64,000 nucleotides of DNA from Deltaproteobacteria bacterium (lineage in GTDB: Bacteria > Myxococcota_A > Polyangia > Haliangiales > Haliangiaceae). Where the stretch lies: assembly GCA_020630875.1 (NCBI GenBank), contig JAHDIH010000003.1, positions 334,071-398,070 of the forward strand, read 5' to 3'. Numbering within the stretch: position 1 is the stretch's first letter; each line of letters begins with the position of its first letter. A program made the translations under genes and the position numbers. Of the stretch, positions 18,001 to 25,914 are shown in pieces. Below the pieces are notes generated by a model. It saw nothing but the letters and a program-made list of their open reading frames with translations. It searched no databases and was not told the origin of the DNA.

Positions 18001-18789
18001 TCATTGCAGGGTGCGATCGAAATACTGAATGACCCGCTCCAGAACCTCTCGCGTCGGATGTCCTTCTTTATCCACAAAATCCAAAGTAAGAATCGAGTGA
18101 CCAACTCCCGGTACAACATCAAGTTGAATTCTCAACTTGTCTTTATTAAAGGTCTCTTCCAGCTTTTCGAACTTTGAATTGCGACACAGAGGATCGTGCT
18201 TAAAACGAGCGCACATCATCGGCCCTACTTTGTCCAGTTTGTCGCGAACTTGAACAATCTCGTCCTCCGATAAGTGCAATCCCCCACCAGAATGAAATGG
18301 TAATGAGGGCTGACTTGCGTATGCAGCTAGCACCGCGTCATCAGCAATTAGGCTGATTGCAAAGTTACCTGTTAAACACATGCCGATAACGCCTATCCCA
18401 ACGTTTCCTCTGTCCGCTTTTACCTTGGCGCAGAGTGACTTCAACCAGTTCACGACAGGACTGGAATCATCACTGGAAAATAATGCAAACTCTTGACGCA
18501 TGCAAAAGACTCTTAGGAAGTTCGAGACGTAGGAAACTTTTCCGACGGTTCCTAATAAGTGAGGAAGTACAACGTAATAGCCCGCATCGGCGAACTTCTT
18601 TGCTAAACTTAAGGTTTGTGGCCCAATCCCTGGTAACTCTTGAATGATCAGTACCGTCTTGTCACCATCCCCTAGCGTATAAACGTCGCGTTCATAAAGC
18701 CGTCCTGCTACTAACTCCGCCGAAAACCTAAACCGGCCGAAGCCCAAAGACTCAGGGTTTTCTGACTTTGAAAATAATGATATCGCCAA
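18001..18789 (-). CDS. Dienelactone hydrolase-family protein
   Basis: This is an alpha/beta hydrolase of the dienelactone hydrolase type, with IIQELPGIGP (family Glu), a Cys nucleophile in GMCLTG (about residue 138) and a His in GVGHSILTLDF. The substrate is not predictable; many members act on lactones or esters. The reading frame extends back to 18819, but that would make an odd Arg-rich start. An excellent AGGAGG site 6 bases before a TTG at 18789 makes TTG the likely start, giving 262 aa. This ribosome site lies inside the methyltransferase gene, whose last 38 bases overlap this gene, so the two should be co-expressed. No signal peptide with this start. Confidence 0.8.
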   Translation of the reverse strand: MAISLFSKSENPESLGFGRFRFSAELVAGRLYERDVYTLGDGDKTVLIIQELPGIGPQTLSLAKKFADAGYYVVLPHLLGTVGKVSYVSNFLRVFCMRQEFALFSSDDSSPVVNWLKSLCAKVKADRGNVGIGVIGMCLTGNFAISLIADDAVLAAYASQPSLPFHSGGGLHLSEDEIVQVRDKLDKVGPMMCARFKHDPLCRNSKFEKLEETFNKDKLRIQLDVVPGVGHSILTLDFVDKEGHPTREVLERVIQYFDRTLQ

Positions 18790-19549
18790 AAATCGCCTCC
18801 TCGTAATCCCTAAACCCAACCCGTGACAGCCATCCCGCTAATTCTCGTTGGTCAAAAGTCCTAATGCCTACTAAGGACGCTAGCCTTCGCCTTACAAAAG
18901 AAGACGACTGTAAAAACGCGCTGCCCACATAAACTCCGCCACTTCGAAGTACGCGCCTTACTTCACGAAACACATCCTCTGGAGCTCGATAAGCGTGAAG
19001 TGCTCCTGCATTATTCACCCCAGAAAATACACCACTTTTAAGCGGAAGCTCATGGGCGTCGGCCCGTAGCAGTGTCACGTTGTCATAGGCTCGATTCTTT
19101 GCATGCGCAGCTTCCAACATGGGGATTGAAATGTCGACACCAATGACACTTTGTGAAGGACAACTTGATGCAATTCCACGAGTAAACAAACCGGTTCCGC
19201 AAGACAGATCCAGCCAAGGACCATCAATGTGATCTAGCCCAAGACTTTGTTTGTGAACGAAGTATTCACTACCAAATCCTCCTGTTAAAAGATTAGAGTC
19301 GTTTCCCGAAGTGAACCTTACAAACCACGGGCGCCACCACTTTTCATAGAGCCGTGCGTAAAGAGTACTTTCCGCGATACGTTGATCCATAGTGGTTGGT
19401 TCAGGTGTTGTCGTAGCATCCAACATATCTATGAAGTCTCCGCAGTCGAATCTAACCCCACATTCCATACACTCACAGGTTCTTTTGGTAGAGGCTAAAG
19501 AACCACGACAACGAGCACACGCTAGTAGACTGATACCTTCTTCATCCAT
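18752..19549 (-). CDS. SAM-dependent class I methyltransferase with N-terminal zinc ribbon
   Basis: The 265-residue protein begins with a Cys-rich ribbon (ACARC near residue 10 and CECMEC near 25) like those preceding ubiE/RlmA-type methyltransferases. It continues with a Rossmann methyltransferase: motif I WLDLSCGTGLF (about 111-121), motif II acidic end VIGVDIS, motif III LLRADAHELPLKSGVF and the AFRE-VRRVLRSGG type motif. It uses S-adenosylmethionine on an unknown substrate; the ribbon resembles RlmA-like rRNA methyltransferases, but the match is loose. It overlaps the upstream permease gene by 8 bases and the downstream hydrolase gene by 38, so all three are probably one unit. Confidence 0.85.
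   Translation of the reverse strand: MDEEGISLLACARCRGSLASTKRTCECMECGVRFDCGDFIDMLDATTTPEPTTMDQRIAESTLYARLYEKWWRPWFVRFTSGNDSNLLTGGFGSEYFVHKQSLGLDHIDGPWLDLSCGTGLFTRGIASSCPSQSVIGVDISIPMLEAAHAKNRAYDNVTLLRADAHELPLKSGVFSGVNNAGALHAYRAPEDVFREVRRVLRSGGVYVGSAFLQSSSFVRRRLASLVGIRTFDQRELAGWLSRVGFRDYEEAIFGDIIIFKVRKP
18784..18800 (-). promoter_or_regulatory. Ribosome binding site deciding a TTG start
   Basis: AGGAGG-CGATTT-TTG on the minus strand, embedded in the methyltransferase coding region, matches an ideal Shine-Dalgarno at ideal spacing. It sets the DLH-family start at 18789 rather than 18819. Confidence 0.6.
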
Positions 19550-20873
19550 TGTCTTCCTCTGATTCCGGCCCGGCTGATTGCTTCCAACTCTTGTCCTTTA
19601 TGTACAGAAATATTACTTGGATTATGGACCATGTGGGAACGGCAAGCAGTGCTCCGGTCAGCCCCCAGGTCTTTTCACCAACTATTAGTGCAAAGATAAC
19701 GAGCACCGGATGAATTTTTGCCGACGTTCCAATGATCTTTGGATTTAGCAAGTTCGCCTCTACAAAGTGGATTGCGCCAATCCAAACCACGATTGCAATG
19801 GCCTTGGTAACCTCAAGTCCGCTGTCTCCAGAAACGAGCGCTGCGATGACAATGGGAACCGTAGATAACAGTGTTCCAAAAATAGGAATCAAACTAAGAA
19901 GCGTAGCGACAACAGCAAGAATCAATGAGTACTTAACGCTAAAGATAAGCAAGCCAACGTACGTCAAGACTCCGTTAACCAAACAGATCATGACCTGACC
20001 ACGTATGACCCCAGACAATCCTTCATCAATTCCTTTGACGATAACGTCATAGTCGTCACGATGCATCGCAGGAAAAAGCGAACGAACGAATTTGTGAATT
20101 TTCTCTAGGTCGATCATCAAAAAGGCCGCAATCATCAGTGTGACGAAGAAGCTAAAGAACCCTCCAAGCAGTGATGTAATGATCTTTTTTCCGATAGCAA
20201 ATACGCTGCCAATTTCGGTTCTAAAATATTCTAGGACTTGTTTGAACGAAGCACGAATCTTATCTTCTGTGGTGTACGGAGTTTCTTCTGTCGTCTTTGG
20301 AGTGATTACAAATCCACCATCCCGAGACGGCGACACTTTTAATCCTTGAGGCTCAAGGACAATTGCGTAGGTGCCATCGTCCATGGGTTTGATCAGCCCT
20401 GACGCACCGTACGGGATATCCGGCCTTTCGGTCACCTTGGGTTTGAGTTCTTCCGGTTGCGGCAGTTGGTTGTCGATCCAGTTCGCTAACTCCGGCGCCC
20501 ATTCTTTATCAGCTTTCTCGTAGAGCGTCGGCAACTCATCGGCAAGCCGAGAAGCGTCCACGGAAAGACGCGGTATGACAAAAGCCCAAAAGGCCGCGGT
20601 TGCCGCGAGTATTACAATGTAGCAAATTACGATCGCCGCCCCTCTTGGCATGCGCCGCTCCCCGGACGAACTTACGGAAATTCGTCGAACAATAGGGGCA
20701 AGAATGTAGGCCAAAAGAGCACCGAATATAAACGGAAGAAGCGCTCGCCTGGCTAAAAATAGCACAAGGAGCGCAAAACCTAGAAAGCCCCACAATCTTG
20801 CGGAGCGTTTCATAGTTGAAACGATGGTTTCACGTCTGCTTCTTCTTACCGAGGTTCCACCATCATTTTCCAT
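19542..20873 (-). CDS. AI-2E/PerM-family membrane permease
   Basis: The 443-residue protein belongs to the AI-2E transporter (PerM/YdiK/TqsA) family: two early membrane segments (about 25-65), a third at about 80, a long soluble loop (about 100-215) with no membrane segments, and then the conserved C-terminal membrane block including the GLSGVIRGQVMICLVNG and LSLIPIFGTLLSTVPIVI segments. Members export small molecules or ions; the substrate here is unknown. The gene starts 5 bases after the rpsA stop. The first ATG (20873) and one 20 codons later (20813) are both possible. Confidence 0.88.
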   Translation of the reverse strand: MENDGGTSVRRSRRETIVSTMKRSARLWGFLGFALLVLFLARRALLPFIFGALLAYILAPIVRRISVSSSGERRMPRGAAIVICYIVILAATAAFWAFVIPRLSVDASRLADELPTLYEKADKEWAPELANWIDNQLPQPEELKPKVTERPDIPYGASGLIKPMDDGTYAIVLEPQGLKVSPSRDGGFVITPKTTEETPYTTEDKIRASFKQVLEYFRTEIGSVFAIGKKIITSLLGGFFSFFVTLMIAAFLMIDLEKIHKFVRSLFPAMHRDDYDVIVKGIDEGLSGVIRGQVMICLVNGVLTYVGLLIFSVKYSLILAVVATLLSLIPIFGTLLSTVPIVIAALVSGDSGLEVTKAIAIVVWIGAIHFVEANLLNPKIIGTSAKIHPVLVIFALIVGEKTWGLTGALLAVPTWSIIQVIFLYIKDKSWKQSAGPESEEDNG

Positions 20874-20878
20874 ACGGG

Positions 20879-22615
20879 CTATTCTTTATCGTCGTCTCCA
20901 CCAAGTCCAGCGAGCTTGCCACTGAAAACGTCACCCAATGTTGCTCCACCAGCGGCTTGAGCCGAGGTGTAACCTTGAGCATCCGCCATTTCTTTGGCTC
21001 TACGTGCAGATTTTATCGAAAGTCCAATCTTTCGCTCCACGATGTCGATGCTGATGAATTCTACTTTTACAGTCTCACCGATGTTGAGTACAGCTCGTGG
21101 GTCATCGATATGCTCGTCAGAAATCTCTGACACGTGAACCAACCCTTCGATGCCTCTTCCAAGGTCCACGAAAGCTCCGAAGTCGAGAATCTTAACGACT
21201 TCAGCGTCAACGATTTGTCCGATTTTGTACTCGCGAGGAATAATATCCCATGGGTCTTCACCCATTTGCTTGAGTCCAAGAGAAATCTTTGGCTTGTCGC
21301 CTTCGTCGTGCTCAATATTGAGCATCATCGCTTCTACTTCGTCACCTTTAGTGAAGATTTCAGAAGGATGTTTCACGCGCTGGGTCCAGCTCATGTCGCT
21401 GATGTGAATCAGCCCGTCGATTCCTTCTTCGATTTCTACGAACACACCAAAGTCGGCGATGTTTCGAACGATACCTTTAACCTTGGTGTTGAGCGGATAC
21501 TTCTCTAGAAGTTGCTCGTAAGGATTCGGCTCTAGTTGTTTCATCCCTAAAGAGATGCGGTTGTTCGCGATATCAATATCTAAAACCACGGCTTCTACCG
21601 GGTCACCAATCGCAACCATTTTAGACGGATGCTTGATTCTGCGAGTCCAAGACATTTCAGAAACGTGAACAAGACCTTCGATGCCTTCTTCAAGTTCTAG
21701 GAATGCGCCGTAGTCTTTGAGTGATACAACTTTTCCACGTACCACAGTTCCTGGAACGAACTTCTCTTGAGCACGAATCCATGGGTCTTCTGTGATTTGC
21801 TTGAGTCCGAGAGATACGCGCTCGGTATCCGCATTGAACTTAAGAACTTTAACACGAACGTGGTCGCCCACTCCGAACATTTCACTCGGATGCGTTACGC
21901 GTCCCCAGCTCATGTCGGTTACGTGAAGAAGTCCGTCAATCCCACCAAGGTCGATGAATGCACCGTACTCAGTCAGGTTCTTAACGATTCCTTCTGCAAT
22001 CTGCCCTTCTGCAAGACGTCCTAGAGTTGACTCTTTAAGAGCTGCCCTTTCTTTCTCAAGAAGTACGCGGCGGGACAATACGATGTTGCCTCGCTTTTTG
22101 TTGAATTTGATAACTTTGAATTTGTATCGCTGTCCCAGAAACACGTCCAAGTTGCGTACTGGTCGCAAGTCGACTTGAGATCCTGGTAGGAAGGCTTTGA
22201 CTCCACCGCGAATGGTGACGCTGAGTCCCCCCTTCACTCGTTGGGTTACCGTGCCTTCGATGAGCTCGTCTCGCTCGCAAGCGTCTGAGATTTCATCCCA
22301 AACTTTCAGGCGGTCCGCCTTCTCTTTAGAGAGCTCGCACATCCCTGCATCGTTCTCTCGGCTTTCCAAAAGAACTTCAATTTGATCGCCAGGCTTGACG
22401 TCGATTACGCCGTCAGCACCACGAAATTGATCCAGAGGAATTTGTCCCTCTGATTTGTACCCGATATCTACGAGCGCAAAATCTTTGTTCACTGCTATCA
22501 CAGTGCCTTGAAGGATATCTCCTTCTTTAACTTCCTCTTGCATTAAGCTTTGTTCAAAAAGCGCTGCAAAAGATTCCTCTCCACTATCCTGGCGGTTCGC
22601 CTCAACCATATTCAT
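20879..22615 (-). CDS. rpsA: 30S ribosomal protein S1
   Basis: S1 binds mRNA leaders and helps 30S subunits load structured or Shine-Dalgarno-poor messages. The 578 residues contain six S1 (OB-fold) repeats, with recurring motifs such as GIVKNLTEYGAFIDLGGIDG, LVHVSEMSW and KHPSEIF, at the usual length for Gram-negative S1. Repeats 3-6 are the most regular, as expected. The ATG at 22615 has an AAGGA site 4 bases upstream, so unlike many genes here it is translated with a normal leader. It follows cmk, a pairing conserved across proteobacteria. Confidence 0.98.
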   Translation of the reverse strand: MNMVEANRQDSGEESFAALFEQSLMQEEVKEGDILQGTVIAVNKDFALVDIGYKSEGQIPLDQFRGADGVIDVKPGDQIEVLLESRENDAGMCELSKEKADRLKVWDEISDACERDELIEGTVTQRVKGGLSVTIRGGVKAFLPGSQVDLRPVRNLDVFLGQRYKFKVIKFNKKRGNIVLSRRVLLEKERAALKESTLGRLAEGQIAEGIVKNLTEYGAFIDLGGIDGLLHVTDMSWGRVTHPSEMFGVGDHVRVKVLKFNADTERVSLGLKQITEDPWIRAQEKFVPGTVVRGKVVSLKDYGAFLELEEGIEGLVHVSEMSWTRRIKHPSKMVAIGDPVEAVVLDIDIANNRISLGMKQLEPNPYEQLLEKYPLNTKVKGIVRNIADFGVFVEIEEGIDGLIHISDMSWTQRVKHPSEIFTKGDEVEAMMLNIEHDEGDKPKISLGLKQMGEDPWDIIPREYKIGQIVDAEVVKILDFGAFVDLGRGIEGLVHVSEISDEHIDDPRAVLNIGETVKVEFISIDIVERKIGLSIKSARRAKEMADAQGYTSAQAAGGATLGDVFSGKLAGLGGDDDKE

Positions 22616-22653
22616 TAATTCCTTATTCGCTCAAAGCCGTAGCTTAGAACAGC

Positions 22654-22683
22654 CTTCTACGACTTATTGGACGAGTTTGTCAA
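22654..22683 (-). promoter_or_regulatory. Candidate rpsA promoter with normal leader
   Basis: A consensus TTGACA (22678-22683), an 18-bp spacer, then TAGAAG (22654-22659) lie in the 91-base cmk-rpsA gap. The predicted leader is about 32 nt and contains the AAGGA ribosome site, in contrast to the leaderless units. Confidence 0.5.
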
Positions 22684-22706
22684 CTCAGATCGGTGTAAGC
22701 AGCCGA

Positions 22707-23387
22707 TCATTTGTGGTTTCGAACCACTCCGACGATGGTATCGATGACCTTTTGAGCGGTCTGAAAGGACGAATCGATTGTTAAAGCATCTTCTGCGGGC
22801 TTCAGAGGCGCAATGGACCGAGTACGATCCTTACGATCGCGGCTCTTGATTTCCGACAATAACTGCTCATAATCAACGGTTTCACCTTTTGAAGTGTGCT
22901 CAAGAGCTCTGCGCTTCGCACGGACCTCTGGCGAGGCTTCCAGAAAGAACTTAAAGTCGGCATCTGGGAAGACCACGGTGCCCATGTCTCGTCCCTCAGC
23001 TACCACCGACCCCAAGGAAGCCACTTTGCGCTGAAGTGTCAGCAGTGCCTTTCTGACCCCCGCATGACGAGAAACGATGCTAGCCCCCCTGGATATCTCT
23101 GGCGTTCGAATCGCCAAACTCACGTCTCGTCCGTCCACTAGGGTCTTCTGTCCGACGGAGTCGTCAACGAAGTGAATCTTCAGTTCGTTGGCCAATCGAC
23201 ACAGTCCATCGTCATCCTCCCAATCTAGGTCAATTTCCTGTGCAATTAGCGCTACGGACCGGTACATGGCCCCCGTATCGAGAAACTGGAAACCTAAGGT
23301 CTTGGCCACGCTTTTCGCAACGGTAGACTTCCCCGCTCCTGCTGGACCGTCAATCGTGACAACCCGTTGTCGTTTCTTAGCACCCAT
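22707..23387 (-). CDS. cmk: Cytidylate (CMP/dCMP) kinase
   Basis: CMP kinase phosphorylates CMP and dCMP with ATP in pyrimidine nucleotide metabolism. The 226-residue protein has the P-loop GPAGAGKST (14-22), the FLDTGAMYRSVAL nucleoside-binding segment, VAEGRDMGTVVFPDA, and the lid-type RDRKDRTRSIAPLKPA motif near residue 180-195. Length and motif order are standard. It stands first in a run with rpsA. The ATG has no Shine-Dalgarno, and TAGTTT lies exactly 6 bases upstream, so it may be leaderless. Confidence 0.98.
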   Translation of the reverse strand: MGAKKRQRVVTIDGPAGAGKSTVAKSVAKTLGFQFLDTGAMYRSVALIAQEIDLDWEDDDGLCRLANELKIHFVDDSVGQKTLVDGRDVSLAIRTPEISRGASIVSRHAGVRKALLTLQRKVASLGSVVAEGRDMGTVVFPDADFKFFLEASPEVRAKRRALEHTSKGETVDYEQLLSEIKSRDRKDRTRSIAPLKPAEDALTIDSSFQTAQKVIDTIVGVVRNHK

Positions 23388-23393
23388 GAAAGG

Positions 23394-23399
23394 AAACTA
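23394..23399 (-). promoter_or_regulatory. Candidate -10 element, leaderless spacing, for cmk
   Basis: TAGTTT lies on the minus strand exactly 6 bases upstream of the cmk ATG; the -35 position (TAGGTA) is weak. No Shine-Dalgarno competes. Confidence 0.35.
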
Positions 23400-23439
23400 C
23401 CAGAAACCTGCGGTTGTACCTAGCGGGAGTTACTCATCG

Positions 23440-23468
23440 TTGTCATCGCAACTTCCTCAAGCTAGACT
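23440..23468 (+). promoter_or_regulatory. Promoter of the 23475 membrane gene with leaderless spacing
   Basis: TTGTCA (23440-23445, one mismatch to consensus), a 17-bp spacer, TAGACT (23463-23468), then exactly 6 bases to the GTG at 23475. It is one of the best examples and fixes the gene start. Confidence 0.6.
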
Positions 23469-23474
23469 TCGCTG

Positions 23475-24218
23475 GTGCCCCCGGACAAGGAAACGAAAAG
23501 ACCGGACAGAACCACAATTATAATGGTGCTGTTTGCGTTGTGCTGCTGGGTTTTGTTTTTGCTGCTGCCGATCTTCCAAATCGGCGTTTCCTCAAAAATA
23601 TTCGGCATCGTCCTGCTTTTAACTGGTTTGGGAGCGTTGTTCTTCGGCATTCTGTTCCGGTCTGCAATTCTGCTGATACCTTGCTACATCGGGTCTTTGA
23701 TGCTTCCACTCGCGCTCACGGAGGGAATGGCACTCCATATCTCAAGTTCACCTCTGAGATTCGCCTCCATGGGGGTTTCGCTGGTTTGCTACCTGAGCTT
23801 CTCGCACTTCTGGCTCGTACGTCCCCATCCTCCCGAGACGTTAACCGCGGCACCATCAGCAAGAAATCGATTCGACCGGCGCCTTTTGCTCTCGCAACTT
23901 TTGATATTGGTTGCCGGCGCTCTGCCCATAGCCCTTTTCGCGTTGATTCTTCACAACGACGCTATCGCAAGTTCGCTGCACCAAATGTACTCTGGGCGAA
24001 CCGCACTAATGAAAACGCTGTTAATCGCAGCTGCGTTGCTAGGTTGGGCGTTCTTGTTCAGACTGTACTTTCATCGCCCGCTATCTGAGCAAAGACGGAC
24101 AAAGCTTCGCTACGAGGCAGCTTATGGACTAATGCAGTCAAAGTACGGCCTGGTGTGGTTAAGTTTTCGATTGGTGCTAGGTGTGGCCTGTGGGCTGATT
24201 GTGTTAAATTTATTGTGA
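23475..24218 (+). CDS. Integral membrane protein of unknown function
   Basis: The 247-residue protein has about seven hydrophobic segments (roughly 17-35, 38-58, 62-85, 92-112, 138-160, 180-197, 225-247) and little soluble sequence, with positively charged loops. I recognise no family. The GTG start is chosen because a -35/-10 pair with 17-bp spacing ends 6 bases before it; an ATG at 23523 is the alternative. Its stop overlaps the next start (TGATG), and the following three genes are similarly coupled, so it opens a membrane/periplasm unit. A competing frame over the same bases (23414-24088) has no membrane pattern and looks spurious. Confidence 0.75.
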   Translation: MPPDKETKRPDRTTIIMVLFALCCWVLFLLLPIFQIGVSSKIFGIVLLLTGLGALFFGILFRSAILLIPCYIGSLMLPLALTEGMALHISSSPLRFASMGVSLVCYLSFSHFWLVRPHPPETLTAAPSARNRFDRRLLLSQLLILVAGALPIALFALILHNDAIASSLHQMYSGRTALMKTLLIAAALLGWAFLFRLYFHRPLSEQRRTKLRYEAAYGLMQSKYGLVWLSFRLVLGVACGLIVLNLL

Positions 24219-24403
24219 TGCGATTCTCTGTTCTTTCAATTTTAGGACTGTTGCTAATGCTGGGCAGCCTTTACTTCTTCGGTAGAGGTATTGCTTTTGC
24301 TGCCGAGCGAAACTACGCCGCGGCATTCATTGCTGTAATCGCCGGCGGATGCATCGTAGGGAGTGGGCGCGATCTGGTTCGTCTGGCCTTTTTACAAAAA
24401 TGA
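24218..24403 (+). CDS. Small two-helix membrane protein
   Basis: The 61 residues form two hydrophobic segments (about 2-24 and 33-50) joined by a short charged turn, FAAERN. It is too short for a recognised domain. The ATG overlaps the preceding stop (TGATG), and its own stop overlaps the next ATG (ATGA), so it is almost certainly translated with both neighbours. It may be an accessory subunit of the upstream membrane protein. Confidence 0.7.
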   Translation: MRFSVLSILGLLLMLGSLYFFGRGIAFAAERNYAAAFIAVIAGGCIVGSGRDLVRLAFLQK

Positions 24404-25875
24404 GACTGCTACTGTTCTTTTTACTCGTTTCTTGTGGCGAGTCGCAAACCAACGCCCCACCGCCAATACCGGTAAACTTGGGAGAAGTAATTGCAGCACA
24501 AGAAACCACCGTTGGAACCGTTAACGGGAAACCACTAGGAGACCGCTGCGTTCGCGATCTGATGACTGAGATGACGCAGGAGAAAGCACTAGAAAAGTGC
24601 GTAGACTTTGAGCTACTCGCCCAAGAAGCGGAAAAACAAGAGCTGAACAACACACCAGAAACGAGACGCCGCTATCGACAAGCACTTGTAAGCGCAATGC
24701 TAAGAAACTTCGCGGCCCAAGCAAAAGGAGTAGAGAATCTCGGCATTGGTGCTTTTCAACAAACCTATCGTGAGCTCAAAGCTCTAAAACAGAAAGGAAT
24801 TCCAGACTACTTTGATCACGAAGAAGTACGCGGTGCATTTTACGGCAGAATTAAGACTATCGAAACCAAAGCGGCGCTTAAGTCGGCAGTACAGAGACTC
24901 ACTTTCACAAAAATTCAGCTGCGCGATGAAGAAAGTTACTTCAACTTCGGCACCATCGTTCCGTCTTGGCACGCGATGTCAGACTACGAAAAAGGGTTCA
25001 TCAAAAGCTGGTATCCAGGTTGCAGCCTTCCGCAGAACACCTTGGAGTACCTGGAATCAAATTGGGACGACGAAAAGACCATGCGAGAAGCCGCAGATGA
25101 AAGTGAGAAAATCGCAAGAAACAAACAAGTACAACTAGCTAGGATCGATGAAACCATCAAGACCATGTGTGCGTCGCCTGGCCTGCAAGTCGTCACCCCT
25201 GACGAGTTTGACAACGTCCCCATTGCTACTAAGTTTGCCCTAGACCGTCCCACTAGCAGATTAGGTTTCGCGATTTACGCGGCGGAGGGAAGACCGTCCT
25301 CGTTAACAGAGAAAGAACTTGAAAAAAAATACGCGCAGCTGATCAAGAACGCAGAAACCAACCACAATAACGAGGCAAAGCGAAGAATCAACATTGCCTA
25401 CCGAGCATTACAAGGACAAGAGGAGCTTAACGTCTACGACCTCAAAACCGCGATAGCAGAAGTGGCGGGAGACTTTGACACCGAGGTTCGTAACTTTGTG
25501 ATGAGTCCAAGAAAAGGGAAGCTCGAAGAAAACTTTGCCAATGCCCTATTCGGTTTGAAAGGTGAAGGAGAAATCGCGGCACCAATAGAAACAAACTGGG
25601 GTTGGGACATCGTGGGCATGCATTCTCTTTTGCCGGCTCGCACATGGTCTCTGGAGCAAGCCATCCCACACCTTGACGAACACTACGTGTTCCCAGTCGT
25701 TCATGAAAGAACGCCAACCGTTTGGAAAAAAGTGCAAGAGCAAATCCCTGTTGATGGCCCTCATCGCAAAGCGGCCAATAGTTGGTATGGTGAGCTTCGC
25801 AAAGAAAACGGCATCAGCGTGCAAATCAACGGGAAGTTGTTAACTCACCTAATCAGCGCTAAGAATTCTAAGTAA
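24400..25875 (+). CDS. SurA/parvulin-like lipoprotein (peptidyl-prolyl isomerase-like)
   Basis: The 491-residue protein starts with a lipoprotein signal ending in LVSC (Cys11). Residues about 35-130 look like a SurA N-terminal chaperone region (VGTVNGKPLGDRCVRDLM and many Leu/Glu helices), and about 345-415 resembles a parvulin rotamase core: AEVAGDFDTEV, FANALFGLKGEGEIAAPIETNWGWDIVGM. The last matches the typical F-L-G-E-x-PV-T-GWHI pattern. Such proteins assist folding of outer-membrane proteins in the periplasm. The ATG overlaps the small membrane gene stop (ATGA). Whether isomerase activity is kept is unknown. A longer frame from 24349 is discounted because only the 24400 start gives a signal peptide. 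Confidence 0.75.
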   Translation: MRLLLFFLLVSCGESQTNAPPPIPVNLGEVIAAQETTVGTVNGKPLGDRCVRDLMTEMTQEKALEKCVDFELLAQEAEKQELNNTPETRRRYRQALVSAMLRNFAAQAKGVENLGIGAFQQTYRELKALKQKGIPDYFDHEEVRGAFYGRIKTIETKAALKSAVQRLTFTKIQLRDEESYFNFGTIVPSWHAMSDYEKGFIKSWYPGCSLPQNTLEYLESNWDDEKTMREAADESEKIARNKQVQLARIDETIKTMCASPGLQVVTPDEFDNVPIATKFALDRPTSRLGFAIYAAEGRPSSLTEKELEKKYAQLIKNAETNHNNEAKRRINIAYRALQGQEELNVYDLKTAIAEVAGDFDTEVRNFVMSPRKGKLEENFANALFGLKGEGEIAAPIETNWGWDIVGMHSLLPARTWSLEQAIPHLDEHYVFPVVHERTPTVWKKVQEQIPVDGPHRKAANSWYGELRKENGISVQINGKLLTHLISAKNSK

Positions 25876-25902
25876 ACGCAAGCACGAACAATCATTCTAG
25901 CC

Positions 25903-25908
25903 TATATT
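25903..25908 (+). promoter_or_regulatory. -10 element with leaderless spacing for the DUF4350-moxR-DUF58 unit
   Basis: TATATT ends exactly 6 bases before the ATG at 25915. This is the closest match to the TATAAT consensus in the leaderless set, but the -35 position (AAGCAC) is poor. No Shine-Dalgarno precedes the ATG. Confidence 0.5.
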
Positions 25909-25914
25909 ACCCCA

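Noticed and set aside
18790-18819. Apparent twin-arginine (RRRFLAIS) signal at the start of the DLH-family frame
   Set aside because: It arises only if translation starts at a TTG upstream of an excellent AGGAGG site, and it lies within the methyltransferase C-terminus; the better start gives no signal peptide.
23414-24088. 224-residue frame overlapping the first membrane gene
   Set aside because: It has mixed composition, no membrane or domain pattern and no promoter or ribosome site, while the 23475 frame gives regular membrane helices, a leaderless promoter and coupled overlaps with its neighbours.
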